Of a stretch of DNA of 64,000 nucleotides, positions 13,301 to 24,827 are shown one piece after another (position 1 is the first letter of the stretch; every line of letters starts with the position of its first letter). The notes below the pieces were generated by a model, which worked only from the letters and a program-made list of their open reading frames with translations, was not told the DNA's origin and did not search any database. Source of the DNA: Leucogyrophana mollusca (taxonomy: Eukaryota; Basidiomycota; Agaricomycetes; Boletales); NCBI GenBank assembly GCA_021014945.1, contig MU266479.1, positions 1 through 64,000 of the forward strand, given 5' to 3'. A program made the position numbers and the translations under genes.

Positions 13301-13741
13301 GACCAACAGTGAAACGCGCTGTCGTTGCCCATTGGTTGGAAGGCATTGGCAGATGGAGACGCCTTGATTGGCTGTGGAAATTCGATGCACCGTTGATATC
13401 CTGACACCTGGTCCCGTTATCCAGCTTTGGTAGTGCAAATCTGTCAGCAGGCCAAGAAGCCTACTAAGAATACAAAGGACAAGTCCTGAGACTTGAGCGC
13501 AAGTATAGTTATGACAATTTCTGACCGTTGGTCTGGGCGATGGCTGAACAAGACAGAAAATCACCGCTGGCAGTGCGGAACAACGGGGAACGGTATATGC
13601 CTTTTTTGGACTGGGTTTCAAGTCAGTCCCTCTTTGACTCCTACTTAAAGTCTTATCCTGTCTCATCCTTCGCCATGTACTCAAGTCTCTAAGCTGAAGG
13701 AGCACATACAATAGCCTACTGCCGACCTTTCTCACTCTGAA
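10345..13741. other. 3.4-kb stretch without a recognisable gene
   Basis: The first few hundred bases should be the BEM3 promoter (a CT/AG-rich stretch near 10400-10660). Beyond that, reading frames on both strands are short and show no family signature or convincing chain of spliced exons. A 45-codon frame at 13071-13208 has an F-box-like start (LPLELIFHLL) and then ends. This may be decayed sequence or hold lineage-specific or noncoding transcripts. Confidence 0.4.
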
Positions 13742-16700
13742 ATGCTGTCGTGTTCTCTCCGCACTGCACTGCAGGCAACGGGGAGGCGTGCACCTCATGC
13801 TTCCCCCCGAACTGTCCTTGCTCGTTCTCGGAACTTGTCGTGGTCGCCAGCCTCAAAATTCCCGACTAACAATCTCTCTTTACGCAAGGAGAAGGAGAAC
13901 GACACGTTTGACGCGTCGATAGATGCCGAGAGAGTCAAACCCGGACATGCGGTCATCTCGACCTTTGATCTGTTCAGCATTGGAGGTGAGTTCGTGAATA
14001 TCCATCCTCACTATATCAGGCGCGATCGAGGATTTTAGTTGGACCCAGCAGCTCTCACACCGTGGGGCCCATGCGTGCTGGTAAAATTTTTATCGCTGAC
14101 CTTCAAGAGTTGGGATTACTGGACCAAGTATGGTACCTTTATGTTCGCGTCTTGCCCTTCCTCATATGGAGTTGTTTCAGGTGAAGACGATTAAGATAGT
14201 CCTGTGAGCGTCATGCTTTCCGAATTCTGTGTGCCTGCTGAGGGACTATCTCAGATACGGCTCACTTGCTGCAACAGGTATGTATTTTGACATGCTACAA
14301 CGGCCATAAACCTTAACACCTTCCTAATAATTACAGGCAAAGGGTAAAGGTCTTGTTAATCTCCTTCAGTTGTCACTTAGAGCCTCTGTTAGTCACCATA
14401 CTCCTCAAGCAATCCTTCTCGGCCTTGAAGGCGAGCAATCTCCTGACATGCGATGCCTCTCCCTATGCTCAATGTACACGAGTAGGCTCCGACCCAGAAA
14501 CAATTGATACCGGAACTATACCTTCGCGCTATGACGCGATTCTCACCAATAAGACTCTCCACCTCGGAGGAAAACATCGCGTCACATACGACATGGACCG
14601 GGACATGCTCTGGCGGTGGGATCAGGTACTCAAAACACATCCGAATGGCATGCGCTTTTCCTGCTTCAATGAAGACGGTGACCTGCTGGCTACAAACGAA
14701 TACTTCAGGTGCGTTGATGGGATATCTTGATCGTCTGGTACCCATCCTGCTAAACTGTCGCAGCGTCGGTGGAGGGTTTGTGGTGAATGACAAAACCAAG
14801 GGTCAGTTGGGTTTCTTTCCGCGAACACTGCTACTGATGTCGACCAGTGGACGAAAATCTGTTTTACAAGGGCGTGGACAAAAGTGCTGTCCATGGTGCT
14901 CGCCTGCATCAAACCCATAGTCTCTCGGAACCTGAGCTAGACGCTGCATCCGCCCAGCAAAAGGGTCCTGATCCTGATCCTGGCCACCCGCCGTATCCAT
15001 TCGAGTCCGGAGACAGCCTCCTTGCTCTAACAAAGAAGCACAACGTTTGTATTCACAGCGAAGTTCTATTTCTAAGGTTACTTAACAGTATACACATTTT
15101 GCAGCTCACCATAGCGCAAATCGTCCATGACAACGAGCGTTATTTTGGACTTTCTGAGGTAGACATTCATGACAAGGTAGACCTTTCTATCACCGAGCCG
15201 CGAGTAAGGCCTCACCTACTTACTTGTAGCTCATGCGAATATGGAGTGTCATGGATGAGTGCATTCGCACTGGTGTCACCACCGCCGAGTCGACGCTTCC
15301 CGGTCGTCTCGGCCTCCGCCGTCGCGCTCCGATGCTTTATCGACGTCTGATGCGAGGGTGAGTCGGTCTCAGCAAGCCAACCTTACACACAAAGTCCCTA
15401 AGGGCGTCATGGTTCGTTGAGGTTTTATCCAGGCATTGCAATGCCGCATGCTCCCATGATCGGATCCGGGTCGCCCCTTCCTGAAGCCATTGACGCACCC
15501 GAGCCATCCGATCTTTTGGCGGGGGCAGATACAAAGCCGGCCGGGGAGATCAATCCCACAGGCAAAATGTCTGCCCGTGCCCCCTGGGTCATTGGCTCCT
15601 TCGATCATGCCGTGCTTCCTATGCCTCCTGTAAGAACAACGATTCTTTTTGGCGACTGACGCTCATGCAACGTCTTGCGGTATGTAGCGTAAGACAATGA
15701 TCCCCGCTGTGGACTTCCTCTCCTGCTACGCTATCGCAGTGAATGAGGTCAACGCGAGTGGTGGGCGTATAGTAACATCGCCGACTAATGGGGCTGCCGG
15801 TGTCATTCCCGCTGTTTTGAAGTATATCATTGAGGCTCGTCTTGCTCAAATACCTGTGGTTGCTTGTCACTAACGAGGTGGTTCAGTTTGTGAGCGATGA
15901 TCCAGAGAAGTCGATCACCACCTTCTTGTTGACAGCTTCCGTGAGTGCTGGATCCACTATTTTACCACGAGTAGGATATAATTTGCTTGCGCGCCAGGCT
16001 GTTGGGATGCTGTTCAAACGGGGGAGCACCATATCAGCCGCTGAGGGTGGTTGTCAAGCTGAAGTCGGCGGTACGTTCCTCTAGGTTTGTTTTTGCCTGA
16101 AGTTTACATATTTCATTTAGTGGCATGTTCGATGGCCAGTGCAGGATTCGCAGCATGTATGGGTGCCACACCCGAGACTGTGTTGCAGGTCGGTGTCCTG
16201 AATCCTCTCCTTGAGCATCTGATTTAGTAGTCGATCACAGGCCGCAGAAATCGGAATAGGTAGGTTTTCCATAGCTATGAAAGAGATGATCACCGAATCC
16301 ACGCGCATGCTAGAGCATAATCTGGGGCTCACCTGTGATCCTATCGACGGCCTTGTGCAAGTACCTTGCATTGTAAGTTTTTCTGTGCGTTATTTAGTCA
16401 CACGTCGCCTAAAAGCGGACGGCCCAACAGGAACGCAACAGCCTTGGAGGTAAGATTACACTTTGCGATGTTTTTCGCCTCTCACCAGTATCTTGCAGCC
16501 GTTAAAGCTGTCACCGCAGCTCAACTGTCCATGGCTAGCGATGGAGTGTATCGAGTTACCTTGGACGAAGCCATCGAAGCCATGAGGCTGACTGCTGCGG
16601 ACATGAGTGTGAAATACAAGGAAACTAGTCTCTCGGTGCGTATTTATTGTATGGTTCACAGCTAGCCTAACATAAGATCCGTCGCGCATCCCTGGGCAGG

Positions 16701-16855
16701 GTTTGGCAGTGAGTCATCCGTGTCATTACGAACTGTTTTTCGATCTCGCTTACCATTCTTCATCAGACTACCGTCAGGATACCTTTGACTGTCCCTGCCT
16801 GGTGCGCCTCTTCAGTCGAATTTCGAGCAGAATCTAATACTTTTTCAACAGCTGA
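13742..16855 (+). CDS. L-serine dehydratase (L-serine ammonia-lyase), iron-sulfur type, probably mitochondrial
   Basis: The enzyme converts L-serine to pyruvate and ammonia using a [4Fe-4S] cluster. The first exon (13742-13985) has an Arg/Ser-rich, acid-poor start like a mitochondrial presequence, then FDLFSIG; the next starts at 14039 with [18 protein letters not shown], the family hallmark. Further landmarks are SVGGGFV (about 14763), [20 protein letters not shown] (about 16010-16065) with a candidate cluster cysteine, and [12 protein letters not shown] (about 16337-16372), whose two cysteines are 11 residues apart as in the bacterial enzyme. The protein ends VPAC. That final Cys is made by splicing 16801 to 16852, so the last exon holds only 4 coding bases. 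In bacterial homologues the C-terminal Cys reaches into the active site and ligates the cluster. There are at least ten short introns. The architecture is the one-chain bacterial SdaA type, unlike the PLP enzymes Cha1 and Ilv1. Confidence 0.88.
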
Positions 16856-18344
16856 TTCAGTCGTAAAATTCTGCCTGCGCTGGAATTTTCTAGATATCGA
16901 ACACATAGATGGGTTTCTGATTGACCTTACACGCGCTCGAAGATAATATTTATGGCCCTATCTTGGATATAATCACGCTCACCCACTACCTGGACAGTTT
17001 TTTTGGATAATATACACTAGATGAATTTCGATTTCGCGTTATGGACTCTGCGTCGGGTTGCGCGATTGCCGGACACAATTAGTCCGTCTGCTCAGAGTAT
17101 ATTGTCATCGTTGAACGTTGGACGTTGATCTCCATCTTGCTGAAAATTCTGCTATCGAAAGAAAACTTTTCGCTCCTGACCTCCAATTATCCAGAGGACA
17201 GAGATATGAAGGTATGCCCACCTCATTTAAATTAACCGGCCTTCGTGCTCGTCCCTTTCCAACATCGCGCTCGCATGGCCCATGATCTTTACATATTTGT
17301 GCGTAAGGAGCTCCTTCCTGAGGTTAGGGCACTCTGCAGGAGATATCCTCTACCTCGTTATTGTAGGTCATCTGCAACCGCGCAATAATCGATACGATCG
17401 CAGCACTCGCGATCATATACGCGCCTCCGATAGCAAACATACCCGCCTCGGAGAGTAGTTCTTGTATCACAGCGACACCCGCCAAGAGGTTCTCGTATCG
17501 CCCGGCAGTTCAAGGAGGCTAGAGGAAGAGAAGGGAACTTCGTGGTGACCACGTCGATGAAGAATCATCCTTCCGCGCGGAGGACCAGATATTTTGGGAG
17601 AAGATCACACCCAGGGTAAGCATCCATGGTGAACTCAAAGATCACTGCGGAATCTGCAATTTTCTCGGATAGTGGGGACAGATTTTCCGGGAGGACGTCA
17701 GGTCTGCCGTCAGTTGGAGCAGGGACCTTGGGGGATAAACATTTCCGCCTGCAATGTCACCTCCGAGTACCTGCCGGGGTGTCCTTCACAGCGCACCACT
17801 TTGGCCTGCCGAAGAAGCCAACTTCACAGGCCCCACAGGCGACCTTCATCCCGACTAAAGCTAGCACGACCTGTTAGATTTGAATGCATTTCAGAGGGTG
17901 GCTAAGTGTGACCAAGTAAGACGCCTTGCGGATGAAAGGGGACCCCTGAATGCATCGATGTGAGTACAACCGTCAAGCACACTTCGAAGGATGCACATTG
18001 AAGTAGTAAGGGGTCAGCTGTTTCGTTTCGTCGAGTAATGACAAGCTGTTATCTTTTTCGATCGCGGATGGAAGGAGATATGCTTAGCTCGTCAGCTGCT
18101 CCATCACGCCCATATTTTATCTTCTACCTCCATTTTATCACGGAATTGTATCAGTGGTGCTTGGCACAAGCGCTGAGACACGATATGGTGACGTACACCA
18201 AGTAGTGGACATCCTAGCCCGGTACACGTTGTAAAGTACTCACCTCTTCCAAAATCCATTATTGGGGCAGACTAGCAGATGCAGAGATGTAGTGTCCAGA
18301 TGGACATCTGTGTATGTCGTGCAGCATGATTAGATAGGAACTGT
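16856..18344. other. 1.5-kb stretch without a recognisable gene
   Basis: It lies between the 3' ends of the serine dehydratase (plus) and the truncated RhoGEF (minus). I looked specifically on minus for the missing RhoGEF, PH and CNH domains and found none. Frames are short, with no family signature. Confidence 0.45.
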
Positions 18345-18385
18345 TTATTTGTCAATACCTTGAACTTTCAACAAGAAACAAGCGC

Positions 18386-20123
18386 CTAGCGACATAACAA
18401 CAGACGTAGCAAGCAAGAAAGCGGGGATACTGCACGATCCCCCAAGCTTTCCCTCGATATTTGCTTCTTCAGCTCTGGCTGCGGTTTCATGTTCAACCTC
18501 GCCGGCTGCTCCAGGCGTCGCGGGCAGGCAATGCTGTAGCACAACTGGTCTCGTGTGCAGGTCGGTGAATAGCAATCCGTCAGCAGGGTAAACACGCCGG
18601 ACGGCAAAGGGATTTCGTCGATCGACTCGCCCCCCCGTCGGGCCCTCGGTCCTTGCATCTCACCCGCTCCCAACGAAGGGAACACGTCCTTCTCATGAGA
18701 GTCATTCGAGCCTGCGCCGTGAGCGGGACTGGCTAGGTCCTTGTCCCCCTTCGACCCTTCCCATTCACCCTTCTCGTCCTCTATAGTCCAACCGCTCGTA
18801 GGCAGCTGCCCACTCACGAACGGGCTTAACTTCGTGTGGAACTGATACAGCTCGTACGCGTTGTCTCGAAGCCGATGGACATACGTCACATCGTGAAAAT
18901 AGTTTTGCGCGCCGAGCGCACGGCCGACTAGCAGTGCGATGTTACGGTCCGTGGTTTTGATGATGTACGCGAGCTTATCGGCCGCCTCCTGTCCGTCAAA
19001 AGCGTCCTTGTAGGTAAGCCCGTCCTTGATTCGATCCGCGAGATTGATGCGTTCGCGAAAAGCCGCGGCCACATTTGAGAGCAGAGCAGGGTACACGACA
19101 GTAGTTTTGCGCACAGTACCCGGAGCTCGGATGGAAGTCGTATGCGAGTTTCGACCTTCAGCGATATTCATGTGCGGTACGGGTAGGTGGGAGTGAGCAT
19201 CGAGAAGAGTGCGCATAGAAGGGGAAGTTGTCGACATCGACAAAGAGCGGTCTTGAGTGGTGGGGTCACGATAGCCAGGGCCACCAGCCACTGTGCATGC
19301 CGAGTCGGACGAGCGGCAGCTAGTTGTTCCAATGGAACGCTCGACGAGGGTGGATGAGACTGAGGGAGTGCTGATGAGGGAACTCCGTGTTGACATGATG
19401 GCTGTATCAAGCTGAGGAGGATACGGGTGGGGTGATATGGAGCTCGGGGAAAGATGGCTCTGGTGCTGTTGACCTTGCTGTATGGATCGAGAGACAAGCG
19501 CCACGGCTGATCGCAATCACAGAACGAGGACACAAAATCAGCACATGTGCTTGCCGTGCATCAGATATGGAACATGAAAACCCACGTGTATCTCGAGATT
19601 GAGCCCACGGCAACTCGCTGGAGGCTTCATCTGAGTCATGGTCATCGCGACTATCGATGCTTAAGCGACTCATATCCGGCTCTATGTTGACGCCCATTCT
19701 CAGGATTTCGTTTGGAAACCGATGGTGTGGGCCACCGTTCTGTGGAGGGTTGGGTGCGTTGTTCCAGTCACTCTGCTTTGCTGCGGGACTGTTGAGGTAG
19801 ACCTGGGCTTGATCAGCCTGGGCGGAGGTGAGACCAGCTCTAGTTAGTTGTTGGTAAGGCTGCTCGCACGCCGTTTGTACGTGCTGCTGAGAAGCGGCGT
19901 GGTAATCGGGTGTCGGGGCGAACGGGGACGAGGGAGAGGTGTGCCTATCGGCTGGGGAGCCACACTGATATGTCGGAGGATATGGCTGCTGTATAAGCTG
20001 GCTGTACGGGACGCCATGTAAATGTGCGTTTAGCTGGTGGTGAGAAGCGCTTGGATGGTCAAAGATGAACTCGTTTGCCTCATTCCGTTTATCGGGCTGG
20101 CAAGGGCCCAAGGGCCCGTCCAT
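18386..20123 (-). CDS. Rom2-type RhoGEF N-terminal part (DEP domain), lacking the DH-PH-CNH catalytic region
   Basis: The N-terminal half matches fungal Rom1/Rom2 Rho1 exchange factors. A long Pro/Gln/Ser-rich leader (about 19590-20123) is spliced to an exon (from about 19507) containing TTVVYPALLSNVAAAFRER, DRIKDGLTYKDAFDGQEAAD, KLAYIIKTTDRNIALLVGRA and YFHDVTYVHRLRDNAYELYQ, which form the DEP domain. The conserved linker VFTLLTDCYSPTCTRDQLCY, SIACPRRLEQ and KKQISRESLGD follows. In intact Rom2 the next residues lead into the DH domain. Here the frame turns into RAVSPLSCLLRLLLCR and stops at 18386. Another frame gives a hydrophobic end (IPAFLLATSVVMSLGACFLL) terminating at 18345. The product would be about 500 aa without exchange activity: a truncated regulator or a pseudogene. 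Upstream it diverges from the cyclin gene. Confidence 0.8.
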
Positions 20124-20414
20124 GATGGCAGTTCAAGACCGAGGGATATCCTAGGGCGGCAAAGGTCAGGCCGGCTATGAAAGAACGCCGAGTTGGACGG
20201 CAGATAGTGGTGAGATGTCCATAAAACTCTCGCTCTGCGCCATACATAGGTAGTCAGCGCTAGTCAGCCTGCGAAAGGTTAAGTTACAATATGGTTAAGG
20301 TTAACAACAACGGGATTCGGTTTCAATATGTAGTTTATAACTTAGTCGAAGGGATCTCGGGGCACTTTCTCCAGCCAACTAATCACTTTATATACTCGGA
20401 CTTTGTGCTCCAGC
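20124..20414. promoter_or_regulatory. Divergent intergenic region between the Rom2-like and cyclin genes
   Basis: About 290 bases separate the two start codons, so this region should carry both promoters. An AT-rich patch with GGTTAAG repeats lies near 20276-20305. No specific site is identified. Confidence 0.35.
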
Positions 20415-21876
20415 ATGGAAGATAATGGGGCAGCTCAGAACCCAGCCTCGTCGTCTAAATATCACCATCCATACTTCACTGCTGCAGAGATCGAGCGCCT
20501 CTCTGAAAAACAACGCGGAAAGCTATCAATCACGCAGGAAGAAAAGGCACGACAACAGGCATGCGGATTCCTTGAAGCCGTTGGTGCAAAGATCGGCTTG
20601 TGCGTCCACTCACAGATGACCCCGCAATGGTACTGACGCTTTGCATGTAGCCCAAGAAAGACAATTGCGACGGCGCAGAATCTGTATCATCGCTTCCATT
20701 TGTTCTTCCCTCGCAAAGATTTTAGCTACTACGTACGTATTCCATTTTGTTTGCTACTTGAAATGCTGACCTCTATATAGGATGCCACTCTGGCAGCTCT
20801 ATACGTATCGACTAAGATGCATGACACGCTGAAAAAGCCACGGGAGATCTTAATGGTCTCGTACGCAGTGCGGTTCCCAGAGCTAGCGGCCAAGTCGAAA
20901 TCTGTGGGAGGCGAAGTTGACATGGACCCCGCGGTGGGCATGACTCTTCAACTCTGAGCCGTTGGACATCTGATGAACAATGGCATAGACAGCGGAGCAC
21001 GACAGGCAACGCCTTTTGGCGGTCGAGCGCCTAATATTGGAAACAATATGCTTCAACTTCACATCGAAGATGCCGTTCCCGTATGTCATCAAGATAGGGC
21101 GAACCTTGGGAGGTATCGTCAATTATCTGCCTGTAGCCGCGAAAAAAATGTCCATTAAAGTTATATTTTTCCACAGCGTCGAAGAAACTGATCAAGCTAG
21201 CTTGGCGTCTTACTATCGATTGGTACATGGCATTTTCCTGTCCCGGATTTCAATAATTCACGTGTTTACAGTCATCGGACTCTTGTCCCAATCCAATATC
21301 CCCCGCATGTCGTTTCTCTGGGGTGCCTGTACACGGCTGCTCTTTTGTCAACCATCGAACCGCCCCCGTCTCCTGCTCAATTAAGTTCCGGTGATGACCA
21401 AGAACTGTTAACCATTCTGAAATCAAAGGGATCATGGGAGCGGAAATTTATGGCTCAAGCGGAAGATCTAGAAGGTCGTCCTCTTTCTGATCGACTCCTG
21501 GCTAATCTGCTCATTTACTTTTTGCTGTTTGACAGAAATAGCCCACCTAGTGATTGATCTACTCATACAGGCTGCTCAAAATACGTCAGCTAACACATCA
21601 CCGAGGACACCGTCGTCACCTTCACCGCATCCCTCACCTCGCAACCAAGGCATCGCTTATCAACACCCATCACCTATACCATACAAAGCAGACCAGCTTA
21701 TCCAACTGAAGATTGTAATGAGGCAAAATGAACGCCCGCAACGTCCAAGTAAACCTCTGGATAACATTGATCCGAGTGCTTTGTACAGCGGTGACGAGGT
21801 TGCTATGCTTGGGAAAAACGAAGGGACGGTTCGGTTTCTGTTTGGGCCGCCTGGTGTTGTAGGACAAGGAGTGTAG
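20415..21876 (+). CDS. CTK2: C-type cyclin, CTK2-like (CTD kinase I beta subunit)
   Basis: The product is a cyclin expected to activate the CDK that phosphorylates the RNA polymerase II C-terminal domain. The start MEDNGAAQN lies at 20415; an in-frame Met four codons upstream (20403) is possible. The cyclin box opens with YFTAAEIERLSEKQRGKLSI and continues across a split codon (20600 region to 20651) as PRKTIATAQNLYHRFHLFFP. Exon 2 is 20651-20732. Next come AALYVSTKMHDTLKKPREIL and MVSYAVRFPELAAKSKSV, then DRQRLLAVERLILETICFNF, KLIKLAWRLTID and YPPHVVSLGCLYTAALL. The tail (21590-21870) is Ser/Pro-rich with PYKADQLIQLKIVMR. The sequence strongly resembles basidiomycete proteins annotated as CTDK-I beta subunit; another transcriptional cyclin (BUR2 or cyclin K) is the alternative. 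Confidence 0.75.
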
Positions 21877-22074
21877 CCTAGATTGTGGAATTCAGGCCGT
21901 GGTCTTGTTACAGTGATCAATCTCTGCCGTCGCACGCAGTGAGCTTTTGATAAAACTCCTTCAAAACGACAGATATCAGTGGGGCGTGGATGCCGAATGC
22001 GTCGCCTCTTATTTTATGAGTGTCGCTTCACAGTGAAAACATCCGAGCCTGACTGGAGACTCGGCACCTTCACT

Positions 22075-23199
22075 ATGATGGACCACGACAACATGACCGC
22101 GGCTGAGCCTTCTGTGCCATCACAGAGTCAGACACACCATCGCGATGAACAGACAGTTTTAATTCTAGTAGGGCTCATCGCATCTGGAAAGGTATATGGT
22201 TTCTGGATATGGTCTATTGGACGACGCTGAGCTCTACGCGGGTTATTTTCAGTCAACCTTTGCCCAGGCTCTTGAGGAGCACTTTCCACAGTTCCGCCGG
22301 TGCAATCAAGATGACTTGGGAAGCAGAATTCGGGTGGAAGATCTGGCGCGCCGTACCCTCCGCGAAGGTTTATCTGTATGCGTAGATCGAACTAATTTCG
22401 ACCCAACGTGAGTGATGGCGAGTGAATCAACCCAACAGCAGAGCTTACGGTTTACACAGGCAGAGGTCCTATTGGATTAAAATCGCGCGCGAGTTCCCCG
22501 GTACTTCGGTCTGCATTATTGTCTTCGACACCCCTTATCAGGTGGGTACCTCGTAAGCAGGGCGAACTGGGATAAACTAATCGTCTGCCCTCTAGCTATG
22601 CGTTTCCCGTCTCAAGCAGCGTACGTCAACGGTCAATCCTCGCTATCTCCATCACTTTCTCTGATGAGACCGCGCTCGTTGTAGGAGCATCCCATCCCAC
22701 GATAAAGGATCCTCTGCAAGGATTTACTATTCTCGAGCGATTCGCCTCGGACTTCCAAGCTCCTTCTCCCGACGAAGGCTATGACCATATTCTTTACCTG
22801 CGCCCTTCAGATCACCCATATCCTGAATACACACGCGCTGATATTTCCTCGATCTTGGAGCGCTTGCGATCCGCCGACTCTTCCGCTGGTGGTTCTCAGC
22901 CGCCTAATCGGTCTTCATTCGTAGCCCAGGGTGATAAAGTGGGCCGCGTCAGCTTTTCTCGAGGTGGCTATAATCAACGAAACTTTCGGTCATCCTATAG
23001 GGGCATCCCTACTCCGTCCCATTGGCGGGGTGGTGGACGCGGTAGAGGTTCAGCCATGGGACATGCTTCCTTTTCTAGCAGTTCGAACAGAACTGTGCCC
23101 CAAGAAAAGAGCTCAGGTGCGACGATAGGTACGGAGAGTTCGGATAAGCGGTACGTCCAGCCACAAGGAAGAGCGCCTCGCCCACCGAAGTGGGAATGA
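22075..23199 (+). CDS. P-loop kinase resembling the polynucleotide kinase (PNK) domain, with an RG-rich tail
   Basis: The reading starts MMDHDNMTAAEPS at 22075. The Walker A motif GLIASGKST is split by an intron directly after GK (donor about 22192, acceptor about 22251). Next come RRCNQDDLGSR and LARRTLREGLSVCVDRTNFD, which match the nucleotide-binding and substrate-side motifs of the 5'-kinase half of PNKP, then a lid-like segment (LCVSRLKQRTSHPTIKD). No phosphatase domain precedes it. The C-terminal 110 residues are rich in Gly, Arg and Ser (FSRGGYNQRNFRSSYRG, WRGGGRGRGSAMG), like an RNA-binding RGG tail. Substrate is inferred only: DNA or RNA 5'-OH ends are possible. It lies 198 bases after the cyclin gene on the same strand and converges on the TPR gene. 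Confidence 0.7.
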
Positions 23200-23544
23200 A
23201 GTGGCTCTGCCAATGACCCCCTGTCGATATTGTGATTTCGGAGGCATTTGTGAGACCTTTCTGTATTTTATCTGGTAGTCGTGAACTTAACGTGCGATCG
23301 GTCAGGTAATTTGGTGTTGAGCAAGCCCCTGATGGCCCTGTGAAGAAGAATGTTGAAAGCAATGGACGGTCATGACTCATTAAGTCCGATGCGAAAGAAT
23401 GGCGCGAAGTCAAAGACTGCTCTCCCGGTATATATAGAGTTAGTCGTGGCACCCTGATATAATGACGTTGCTCGACTCCGGGCCTGGCTCATGGGCAGAC
23501 CTGTTCATCAGCAGTTCGGGTTCCGAGGAACACGTCCAGATGTA
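23200..23544. other. Convergent 3' region
   Basis: About 345 bases between the stop codons of two convergent genes. It should hold both 3' UTRs; I see no gene. Confidence 0.4.
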
Positions 23545-24654
23545 TCAAGAATCCGATTTCTTTCTCGATCCCGATTTTTCCGCATTTTCCGCAGCTTGCA
23601 TCGTCTTCCCAAGAATCTTCGCGCTTACCTGGAAATGCGGAGCGCGATGAACACATGGAGGTGATGGGCGTAAATGACCACTCACGTTGCGAATATGCAT
23701 CGCGGCGCGCTCGACGCCGTTCTCTTTCGAGCGCTTGTACTGCTTCAACGCCTCTTCAAGTTGTCCAGCTGCGCACATTGGCGAAGGTTAATTTTAGGAA
23801 CAATAAGCAATGTCATAAACCACCAACTGGCTTCCAGAACGGCGGCAAGATTAAAGGCAATCTCAGGGTCTTCTGGTGAGAGCGAAGCCGCTATGCTGGA
23901 AAACAATAATGAGCGATCATGTATGGAAGGAGCAGTTTAGTGACGTGCTGTAAGTGATGCAGAGCGAGGTCCGGTCGTGAGACAGGAGATATTATGTATG
24001 CGCTGGCCAAGTCTTCAAAGGCGGGTGTCAGCACCTATTTAAATACTGAATTGAAAGACTCGCTGGTGTGGGCATCGGCACTGGCTGGCTGTAGTGAAAT
24101 TGATTCCTTCCAAGCAGCTATAGCGTCATCGAACTCCTCTGGCGAACTTAATGAGTAAAATGATGTCAACGAGAATTCTGGGACATACTGAGATGGTAGT
24201 GTGTAACACCTAGGTTGAATAGAGAGCTGGCGTTGCGTTTGATCTCGACACTTCGTTTATACAGGTCCTTAGCTCCTTGCACATCACCTTCCTCGAGTTT
24301 TTGAGTTCCTTGTTCAAGACATTGCATCGCCTCCACCTCAGCAGGATCAGAAGCAGACGAGTGAGGCGTCGTGGAAGTTGCCCATCCTTCGTAAATCAGA
24401 ATCAATGCTAAGAAAATGCGTAATTCGCAGTGCCTTGACTTACTTCTCCAGATGTTACCGCAGGGTCCATCCGCGCGATTGCGACGGACGAAGGCTTGTC
24501 CTTGGGCAACACCTGACACGGTGGGTGGCCGAGAATGTAAAGACGCACCGCAGATAGACCGGCTCTGTTTCAGCACTACAGACGCATTGGTCCGCAAAGG
24601 AAAGCCAACAGATCTTGTGCAAGCACGTGAAGTCAAGAATGCTGTAGGACACAT
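23545..24654 (-). CDS. TPR-repeat protein, probably mitochondrial
   Basis: Exons on minus join into a tetratricopeptide protein. The first exon (from 24654) reads MCPTAFLTSRACTRSVGFPL and is rich in Arg and Ser and poor in acids, like a mitochondrial presequence. It is followed by ECLEQ-type helical repeats: EAMQCLEQGTQKLEEGDVQG with AKDLYKRSVEIKRNASSLFN, then EEFDDAIAAWKESISLQPAS, a segment around DLASAYIISPVSRPDLALHH, then EDPEIAFNLAAVLEA, and finally GQLEEALKQYKRSKENGVER. The last exon ends KSGSRKKSDS. Spacing fits about five TPR units, so the role should be protein-protein binding. No named orthologue is recognised. Its start lies 173 bases from that of TIM23, so the two may share a promoter; this hints at, but does not prove, a mitochondrial role. 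Confidence 0.65.
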
Positions 24655-24827
24655 TTTCTAATTGTTCAGGTCGAAAACGGCAAGCACATTTGAAGGAGCA
24701 CGCTCAAGCATTACCCATCCCCGTTCGGGACACATATTCACACGCCTTCCGACATGCCGCGCCGTTCCAAAATTTCGTCCACATCCGCTCGTTGCTCTCA
24801 CCTGCGGGGTCCACTTTGCTTCACACT
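24655..24827. promoter_or_regulatory. Short divergent promoter region, TPR gene / TIM23
   Basis: 173 bases separate the two start codons, so transcription in both directions must start within it or just inside the flanking genes. No TATA-like element is evident. Confidence 0.35.

Noticed and set aside
13187..13798. 203-codon minus-strand open frame
   Set aside because: It overlaps the first exon of the serine dehydratase and its promoter; the translation has no domain-like pattern.
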